Shown here: piece after piece, positions 48,890 to 54,216 of the stretch | Position numbering within the stretch: the first letter of the stretch is position 1 | Layout of the letters: every line of letters starts with the position of its first letter | Origin: Erythrobacteraceae bacterium | GTDB lineage: Bacteria > Pseudomonadota > Alphaproteobacteria > Sphingomonadales > Sphingomonadaceae | Assembly (NCBI GenBank): GCA_027489095.1 | Contig: JAIYAL010000142.1 | Location: forward strand, 1-54,216 | Length of the DNA stretch: 54,216 nucleotides | Direction: 5' to 3' | Notes under the pieces: generated by a model | Databases searched by the model: none | What the model was told of the DNA's origin: nothing | The model's input: the letters and a program-made list of their open reading frames with translations, nothing else | Position numbers and translations under genes: made by a program

Positions 48890-49588
48890 TCACGCCTTGT
48901 AGGGGGTGCTATCGACAATCCCAGCCTCGGCAAAACCCTTTTTCCGCAAGCGGCAGGAATCGCACAGACCGCAGGCGATTCCCTCGGGCGACGGGTCGTA
49001 GCAGGACCAGCTCCACGCCGGATCGAGGCCAAGCCGGGTGCATTCGCCCGCGATGTCGGCCTTGGTCATGTGCTGGAGCGGCGCATGGATGGTGAAGCGC
49101 GCGCCCTCAACCCCGGCCTTGGTACCGAGCCGCGCCGTCTCGGCGAAACTGGCGATGAATTCCGGGCGGCAATCGGGGTAGCCCGAATAATCGAGCGCAT
49201 TGACCCCAATGAACACGTCGCGCGCGCCCGCTGCCTCGGCACAGGCGGTGATCAAGGCGAGGAACACCAGGTTGCGCGCGGGCACATAGGTCACGGGGAT
49301 AGCATCCCCCACTCCCCCCTTCGGCACCTCGATCGCATCGGTTAGTGCCGAGCCGCCGAAGGCGCGCAGGTCGAGCGCGATCTGCGTGTGACGCGTCAGG
49401 CCCAGGCGCTCGGCAATGCGAGCGGCGGAAACCAGCTCAAGCTTATGGCGCTGTCCGTAATCGACCGTCAGCCCATGCACCGCAAAGCCGGACTCTTGTG
49501 CAAGAGCCGCCGTCACCATCGAATCCAGCCCGCCCGACAGCAGCACCACCGCCAGCGGCTTTCCAGAGTTGTGTTCAGGAACGCTCAT
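48890..49588 (-). CDS. queC: 7-cyano-7-deazaguanine synthase QueC
   Basis: 232 residues from the ATG at 49588. PP-loop SGGLDS (18-23), GLTVDYGQRHKLEL, VTYVPARNLVFLALITACAEA, NALDYSGYPDCRPEF, and the zinc ligands in SCYDPSPEGIACGLCDSCRLRKKGF. It converts CDG to preQ0 with ATP and ammonia in queuosine synthesis. queD and queE are not adjacent. Upstream of the MFS gene on the same strand. Confidence 0.97.
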   Translation of the reverse strand: MSVPEHNSGKPLAVVLLSGGLDSMVTAALAQESGFAVHGLTVDYGQRHKLELVSAARIAERLGLTRHTQIALDLRAFGGSALTDAIEVPKGGVGDAIPVTYVPARNLVFLALITACAEAAGARDVFIGVNALDYSGYPDCRPEFIASFAETARLGTKAGVEGARFTIHAPLQHMTKADIAGECTRLGLDPAWSWSCYDPSPEGIACGLCDSCRLRKKGFAEAGIVDSTPYKA

Positions 49589-49634
49589 CGCACGGGCCCT
49601 AACACGCGCACGTCCAAAGGCAATCGCGGGCCGC

Positions 49635-50054
49635 TTAGCAGGAACCGGTGCGGCGCGCCTCGGCGGTGATCTCGAACGGCATGCCGTTGTGGATGCCCTG
49701 GCTTTCGAGCTGCACCAGCGTGCCTGTTTCCCGGCGAATGCTGGTTCGGGCATAGCCGTTGCCAGGGCAGGTGTACTGCACCGTCACCCGCGCGGCGCCA
49801 TCCTCCACCACGAACTGGCTGCATCCGCTCTCGCGGTGCACGAGCTGGATCAGCTCGGCGCCAGACCTCACGCAGATTCTGCGATCAGCTGCGCCGCCGC
49901 GCTGCTTGAGAGTCCATTCGCCCTTCGTCAGCGTGCCGAGCATGGCGAGACCGTCGCCCTGCGCCGACACCGGCACGGACAGTAACAGGGTAGCGCCGAC
50001 CGCGAGGCTCCCCAGCACAAGCGCGCCTTTTCTGCTGTCTGTCGGGTTGCTCAT
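49635..50054 (-). CDS. small exported protein, DUF3617-like
   Basis: 139 residues from the ATG at 50054, preceded by GAGGATAGGT; an earlier ATG at 50066 gives four extra residues but has no better site. A signal peptide (KGALVLGSLAVGATLLLSVPVSAQ) is clear. The mature part has four cysteines (RRICVRS, SGCSQF, YTCPGN, terminal SC), likely two disulfides, and resembles the DUF3617 family (GEWTLKQRGG, CVRSGAELIQL). Function unknown. Confidence 0.78.
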   Translation of the reverse strand: MSNPTDSRKGALVLGSLAVGATLLLSVPVSAQGDGLAMLGTLTKGEWTLKQRGGAADRRICVRSGAELIQLVHRESGCSQFVVEDGAARVTVQYTCPGNGYARTSIRRETGTLVQLESQGIHNGMPFEITAEARRTGSC

Positions 50055-50140
50055 ACCTATCCTCATGCCAGATGCGTGACCAAGCGCCTTGCAAAAATTG
50101 GTCGATTAAACCCCATTAGCCGAATTTTCCGGCCAGCCGC

Positions 50141-51040
50141 TCAGATCGCCAAGGCGAAGGTGCGCGAACAGAACTCGCAATCGACAGCGATGATCCCGTC
50201 GGCCCCTCGCATCTCGGCCTGCTCGCCAGCCGGAAAGCGGGCGATGATCGCCTCGTAATGTGCCGCGCTGCAACGGCATCCGCGGGTCATTTTGGCACAG
50301 GCCTGCACCCGCACCTCCTCTTCCTCGTGGAACAGCCGCCACACGATCGCCTCGAGCGAAAGCGCAGGGCCGAGCAATTCGTCATGGCTGATCGAACCGG
50401 CCATGACCGCAACGTGCTCCCAGTCAGGATGGTCCATGCGGACATGGAGCCGCTCGCGGCCTTCCTCGCCCTCGGGAAGGTGCTGGATCAACAGACCCGC
50501 AGCGGTGCGCCCGCCAGCGCCGGCACGGCTGGCGATACGGATCAAAGTCGGGATCTGCTCGGACTGGCTGAAATAGCTCTCACAGGCGGCGGCAAGGCTG
50601 TCGCCCTCGAGCGGCACGATCCCCTGGTAACGCTGGCTTCCTTCGGTCTCGAAGGTGATCGCGAGATAGCCATCGCCGAACAGCGCACCAAGCGACGGGT
50701 TCGCACCCAGCCTTGCCAGCCGTTCGGCGTCGAAATCGACATAACCGCGCACTGCGCCGGCGCGGTAGTCACACACCAACAGGCTGACGATCCCGCCATT
50801 GGTCTGCGCCTGCATGGTCATCTGCGCGTGCTCGCCCTTGAGCAAGCCGCCGATGAGGGCGCCCAGCACAAGCGCCTCGCCAAGCAGGTGGGTTATGGGC
50901 GCGGGATAGTTGTGCGCCGAGAGCACCTGATCGAGCACGTCCTCCAGCCGTACGATGCGGCCGCGCGCGCTGCGGCCCGGCAGGGTGAAACCCATCAGCG
51001 TGTCGGAAAAGGTCTCGGTGGTCACGGTCGTTTCAGCCAT
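50141..51040 (-). CDS. hslO: redox-regulated chaperone Hsp33
   Basis: 299 residues. ALVLGALIGGLLKGEHAQMTMQAQTNGGIVSLLVCDY and GYLAITFETEGSQRYQGIVPLEG fit Hsp33. The zinc-binding redox switch is present as CRC (RGCRCSAAHYEAI) and CEFC (DCEFCSRTF). Under oxidative stress it unfolds and binds client proteins. It follows argF on the same strand (54-base gap), an order common in alphaproteobacteria. Confidence 0.95.
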   Translation of the reverse strand: MAETTVTTETFSDTLMGFTLPGRSARGRIVRLEDVLDQVLSAHNYPAPITHLLGEALVLGALIGGLLKGEHAQMTMQAQTNGGIVSLLVCDYRAGAVRGYVDFDAERLARLGANPSLGALFGDGYLAITFETEGSQRYQGIVPLEGDSLAAACESYFSQSEQIPTLIRIASRAGAGGRTAAGLLIQHLPEGEEGRERLHVRMDHPDWEHVAVMAGSISHDELLGPALSLEAIVWRLFHEEEEVRVQACAKMTRGCRCSAAHYEAIIARFPAGEQAEMRGADGIIAVDCEFCSRTFALAI

Positions 51041-51094
51041 AGGCGCGCATATGGGGATTTCCCGCGTCAGGCGAAAGACCCCCTTTTGGGCGCT

Positions 51095-52039
51095 TCAACC
51101 GCCAAGCTGGCCGAACGCCCAAAGCAGCACCGACTTTTGCGCATGGATGCGGTTCTCTGCCTCGTCGAAAACCACCGACTGCGGCCCTTCGAACACTTCA
51201 GCGCTGACCTCGTCGCCGACATGCGCGGGGAGGCAATGGAGGAAGATCGCATTCGGCTTGGCCAGCGCCATCAGCGCGGCATCGACCCGGTATGGCGCCA
51301 TCGCAGCGCGCTTTTCCGCCGCGTCAGCCTGCCCCATCGAGATCCAGGTATCGGTCACGATCACATCCGCCCCGCGCGCAGCCTCGCCCGCGTCCTGCGT
51401 CAGCGTTACGTTCGCCCCGCCCGCGCGCGCGCCGTCCACAAAAGCCCGATCGGGCTCGTAGCCCGCGGGCGTCGCGACCCGGACGTTGAACTTGAACAAC
51501 CCGGCCGCCTCGAGGATCGAGTGCAGCACGTTGTTCCCATCCCCAAACCACGCCACTTCCAGACCCGGAAGCGCCTTGCCATGCTCGATCACGGTGAGCA
51601 GATCGGCCACGATCTGGCAGGGGTGCGATTGATCAGTGAGGCCATTGATCACCGGCACACTGGCGTGACACGCCATCTCGGCGATCTTGGCGTGATCGTC
51701 GGTGCGCAGCATGATGCCATCGACCATCCGGCTCAGCACCCGCGCGGTATCGGCGACGGTTTCCCCCCGACCGAGCTGGCTTGAGGCCGAATCGAGCAGC
51801 AGCACCGAGCCACCCAGCTGCCGCATGGCGATGTCGAAGCTGACGCGGGTGCGGGTCGAGTTCTTCTCGAACACCAGCGCCAGCACCCGGCCCTTGAGCG
51901 GCGCGTCGGCGTCAGGCGCGCCCTTGGGCAGCCCGGCGCGGGCGGCCTTGCGGTCGATCGCGTCGTTCAACATCGCTGCAACCGCGTCGCCCCCGGCATC
52001 GCCGAGGTCGAGGAAGTGCCGGAACGCCGCCCCCGTCAT
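51095..52039 (-). CDS. argF: ornithine carbamoyltransferase
   Basis: 314 residues. Carbamoyl-phosphate site [13 protein letters not shown], ornithine-site and structural motifs [27 protein letters not shown] and [14 protein letters not shown]. It makes citrulline from ornithine and carbamoyl phosphate in arginine synthesis. Its ATG overlaps the argD stop by four bases, so the two are translated together. Confidence 0.97.
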   Translation of the reverse strand: MTGAAFRHFLDLGDAGGDAVAAMLNDAIDRKAARAGLPKGAPDADAPLKGRVLALVFEKNSTRTRVSFDIAMRQLGGSVLLLDSASSQLGRGETVADTARVLSRMVDGIMLRTDDHAKIAEMACHASVPVINGLTDQSHPCQIVADLLTVIEHGKALPGLEVAWFGDGNNVLHSILEAAGLFKFNVRVATPAGYEPDRAFVDGARAGGANVTLTQDAGEAARGADVIVTDTWISMGQADAAEKRAAMAPYRVDAALMALAKPNAIFLHCLPAHVGDEVSAEVFEGPQSVVFDEAENRIHAQKSVLLWAFGQLGG

Positions 52040-53235
52040 GCCGCCGCTGGCACCTTGAAGCTGGCAGCGCCCGCCGAGAGCTTGTCGAAGAATTCGTCGA
52101 TCTCGGCATCGCCGATCACCAGCGGCGGGATGATCCGAATCGTGTTGTCGCCCGCCGCCACGGTCAACAGCTGGTGATGATCGCGCAGGTGCACGTAGAA
52201 GGGGCGGCTCTCCATCTTCATCTTGAGGCCGAGCATCAGGCCCTTGCCGCGCACCAGCTCGAACAGCTCGGGATAGTTGCCGATGAACTGTTCCAGCCGC
52301 GTCCGCAGCCGCTCCCCCTTCTCGCGTACTTGGCCGAGAAACGCGTCATTGGCGACCGCTTCCATCACTGCCGTCCCCGCCGCAATTGCGAGCGGGTTCC
52401 CGCCATAGGTCGAACCGTGGGTGCCGAAGGTCATGCCGCGCGCGGCCTTTTCGGTGGCGATGCAGGCGCCGAGCGGGAAGCCGCCGCCGATGCCCTTGGC
52501 AGTGGCGAGGATATCGGGCTCGATCCCATAGTGCTCGTAAGCGTAAAGCTCGCCTGTGCGAGCAACGCCGCACTGGACCTCGTCGAGCACAAGCATCAGA
52601 TCATGCTCGTCAGCCAACGCGCGGAGCCCCTGCATGAATTCCAGCGAAGCGGGTCTGATGCCGCCCTCGCCCTGGATCGGCTCCACAAGGAAGCCCGCGG
52701 TGTTGGGGCCGATCAGCGCCTTGGCTGCCTCAAGATCGTCGAACGGCGCGTACTTGAACCCGGCGAGCAGCGGCGAGAAGCCGTGGTGCATCTTCTCCTG
52801 GTTCGAGGCGCTGATCGTGGCCATGGTGCGGCCGTGGAAGGCGTTGTGGAAGGTGATCAGCTCAAACCGATTCTTGTCACCCGCCTCGCCCGCATTCTGG
52901 TGATAGGCGCGCGCGGCCTTGATGGCCGCCTCGACCGCCTCGGCGCCGGAATTGGTGAAGAACACCGTGTCGCCGAAGGTCTTGTCGACCAGCATCTGTG
53001 CCAGCCGCTCGCCCTGCGGGCTGCCGTAGAGGTTGGATACGTGCATCAGCGTCGCCGCCTGTTGCTGGATCGCGCCGATCAGGCCGGGGTGCGAATGGCC
53101 GAGCAGGTTGACCGCGATGCCGCTCGCGAAGTCGAGGTAGCGGGTGCCGTCCTCGTCGATCAGGTGGCAGTGCTCGCCGCGCACCGGCCGGACACCGCAA
53201 CGCGGATAGACGGGCATGAGCGGGGTGATCGACAT
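52036..53235 (-). CDS. argD: acetylornithine/succinyldiaminopimelate aminotransferase
   Basis: 399 residues. PLP fold type I class III aminotransferase: [91 protein letters not shown], and the PLP-lysine in [16 protein letters not shown]. It transaminates N-acetylglutamate semialdehyde to N-acetylornithine. First gene of the argD-argF(-hslO) operon. Confidence 0.96.
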   Translation of the reverse strand: MSITPLMPVYPRCGVRPVRGEHCHLIDEDGTRYLDFASGIAVNLLGHSHPGLIGAIQQQAATLMHVSNLYGSPQGERLAQMLVDKTFGDTVFFTNSGAEAVEAAIKAARAYHQNAGEAGDKNRFELITFHNAFHGRTMATISASNQEKMHHGFSPLLAGFKYAPFDDLEAAKALIGPNTAGFLVEPIQGEGGIRPASLEFMQGLRALADEHDLMLVLDEVQCGVARTGELYAYEHYGIEPDILATAKGIGGGFPLGACIATEKAARGMTFGTHGSTYGGNPLAIAAGTAVMEAVANDAFLGQVREKGERLRTRLEQFIGNYPELFELVRGKGLMLGLKMKMESRPFYVHLRDHHQLLTVAAGDNTIRIIPPLVIGDAEIDEFFDKLSAGAASFKVPAAA

Positions 53236-53278
53236 GGGCTTACATCCTGATTTGAAACATGGAGGAGAGTGAGGGGCT

Positions 53279-53314
53279 CAAACGCAAATGGCGGCCCTGA
53301 ACCAGAGCCGCCAT
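53279..53314 (-). terminator. probable terminator of the cold-shock gene
   Basis: On the minus strand ATGGCGGC and GCCGCCAT form a perfect 8-bp stem with an 11-base loop, followed by TTTGCGTTT. It lies between the cold-shock gene stop and the argD start, so it would separate the two transcripts. The T-tract is interrupted, hence moderate confidence. Confidence 0.55.
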
Positions 53315-53376
53315 CCGCTTTACCGTTAATCTTGCGCTGGTCCCGCGTCAAACCGCAGGAAGCGGCTTCGGCCGGG

Positions 53377-54150
53377 TCAGCCTTCGATCGGTGCCAGATT
53401 GACGGCGGAGTGCTTTCCGCGTCGATCGACTTCGAGATCGAATTCGTACCGCTCGCCTTCGTTGAGGGCTGACAGCCCCGAACGCTCAACAGCGCTGATG
53501 TGAACGAACGCATCGGGCTGGCCGTCATCGCGAACGAGGAAGCCGAAGCCCTTCATCGCGTTGAAGAACTTGACAGTTCCCTTGGCACGTTCACCGGTCA
53601 GTTCGCGCGCCGGTGCAGCCGGTTTGGCAGCCACCGCGATCACATCGCCGACGACCTGAAGGTCTTGCGCCGACACCTTGCCGCCGCGGTCCACGAGGTT
53701 GTACTGGAGCTCCTGCCCCTCGGCCAAGCCCTCCAGGCCAGCACGCTCGACGGCGCTGATGTGGACGAAGACGTCCTCCCCGCCACCTTCCTGCTGGATG
53801 AAGCCAAAGCCCTTCTGGGTATTGAAGAACTTCACAATGCCCTTGCCGGTACCGACGATCTGGGCAGGCATGCGGCTGAAACCGCCACCGCCACCGCCGC
53901 CGCCGCCCGGGCCACCGGGGCCGCGTGGGCCACCACCGCCGCCGCCGCCGCGCGGGCCGCCAAAGCCGCCGCCGCCACCGCCGCCGAAGCGATCGCCACC
54001 GCCGCCGCCGCCGCCGAAGCGATCACCACCGCCGCCAAAATCGCGCGGGGGCGAGAACCCATCGTTCCCGCCGCCAAACGGATCGAAACCATCTTCGCCG
54101 AAACCGTCGCGCTTGTCGCGGCCGCGCCGGCGTCCCCTATCGTAACCCAT
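53377..54150 (-). CDS. two-domain cold-shock protein with glycine-rich N-terminus
   Basis: 257 residues from the ATG at 54150. Residues 1-93 are basic and Gly/Arg/Phe-rich (runs of G with DRF and PRG), 100-165 and 187-254 are two cold-shock domains, each with the RNP motifs (KGFGFI...DVFVHI; KGFGFL...DAFVHI) and the VKFFN start. It should bind single-stranded RNA/DNA; the Gly-rich tail may drive RNA binding or condensation. An internal Met94 directly before domain 1 would give a tail-less form. Tandem CSD proteins are common in alphaproteobacteria; the long Gly-rich leader is less so. Confidence 0.9.
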   Translation of the reverse strand: MGYDRGRRRGRDKRDGFGEDGFDPFGGGNDGFSPPRDFGGGGDRFGGGGGGGDRFGGGGGGGFGGPRGGGGGGGPRGPGGPGGGGGGGGGFSRMPAQIVGTGKGIVKFFNTQKGFGFIQQEGGGEDVFVHISAVERAGLEGLAEGQELQYNLVDRGGKVSAQDLQVVGDVIAVAAKPAAPARELTGERAKGTVKFFNAMKGFGFLVRDDGQPDAFVHISAVERSGLSALNEGERYEFDLEVDRRGKHSAVNLAPIEG

Positions 54151-54216
54151 AGATCAGTACGTACCTTGCCACACTGCCCGCCCTCCATTGCGCCGATGTC
54201 GTGGACAGTGAGCCGC

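Noticed and set aside
50258..51784. 508-codon plus-strand open frame
   Set aside because: Antisense to hslO and argF, both certain.
53880..54050. Proline-rich plus-strand frame over the cold-shock gene
   Set aside because: It is the reverse complement of the glycine-rich leader; the minus strand carries the two cold-shock domains.

Overview
The window is high-GC DNA from an alphaproteobacterium, most probably a Sphingomonadales member (Erythrobacter/Porphyrobacter/Novosphingobium-like). The inference rests on four things: a serine palmitoyltransferase gene directly behind a dedicated acyl carrier protein (sphingolipid synthesis), a DivK-type response regulator next to a DUF3572 gene, a complete gene transfer agent (GTA) structural cluster, and the argD-argF-hslO order. 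No rRNA, tRNA or CRISPR array was recognised. Only the first gene is cut by the window edge. No gene-free stretch exceeds 300 bases; the longest are 25628-25902 and 31494-31743.

Layout. (1) 1-20231 is a catabolic cluster for a hydrophobic, probably polycyclic or isoprenoid (steroid-like) substrate. It has two cytochromes P450, a Rieske oxygenase, a 3-ketosteroid dehydrogenase-like flavoprotein, four SDRs, two MDR reductases, a molybdopterin oxidoreductase with mobA nearby, a pair of acyl-CoA dehydrogenases, a DUF35/thiolase-like aldolase pair, small NTF2-like and ABM proteins, and two ThuA-like proteins. A perfect canonical parS site (4618-4633) lies inside it between two convergent genes, beside four 11-bp phased repeats; this suggests a position not far from the replication origin. 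An inverted-repeat element sits at 19203-19309. (2) 20263-31493 is mixed core genome: an exported unknown, kynureninase, DUF4112, a solute-binding lipoprotein, PilZ, DksA, a Sel1-like protein, a minus-strand run (FemAB-like GNAT, GDPD, RidA, HAD, DUF3572), divK, and the acp-spt pair. (3) 31601-45765 is the GTA cluster: operator-like inverted repeat, strong promoter, short leader with an intrinsic terminator, then terminase, portal, protease, capsid, connectors, tail tube, tape measure, distal tail, hub, peptidase and tail-tip genes, with no integrase, replication or lysis genes. (4) 45935-54150 is core genome again: an OmpA-family protein, an MFS transporter, queC, a small exported protein, hslO, argF, argD and a two-domain cold-shock protein with a glycine-rich N-terminus.

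How the genes fit together. In region 1 the oxygenases and the Mo enzyme would activate the skeleton, the SDR, MDR and KstD-like enzymes would adjust its redox state, and the ACAD pair with the DUF35/thiolase-like pair would shorten a CoA-linked side chain. Translational coupling (ATGA overlaps) ties DUF35, thiolase and SDR together. In region 3 most genes overlap by 4 bases, as expected for one late operon. The most unusual points are the control region in front of the GTA operon, a 565-residue extra module (possibly TIM-barrel-like) fused in front of the DUF2460 distal tail protein while the tail-tip protein is short, and sequence motifs shared by the divergent promoters of the catabolic cluster.
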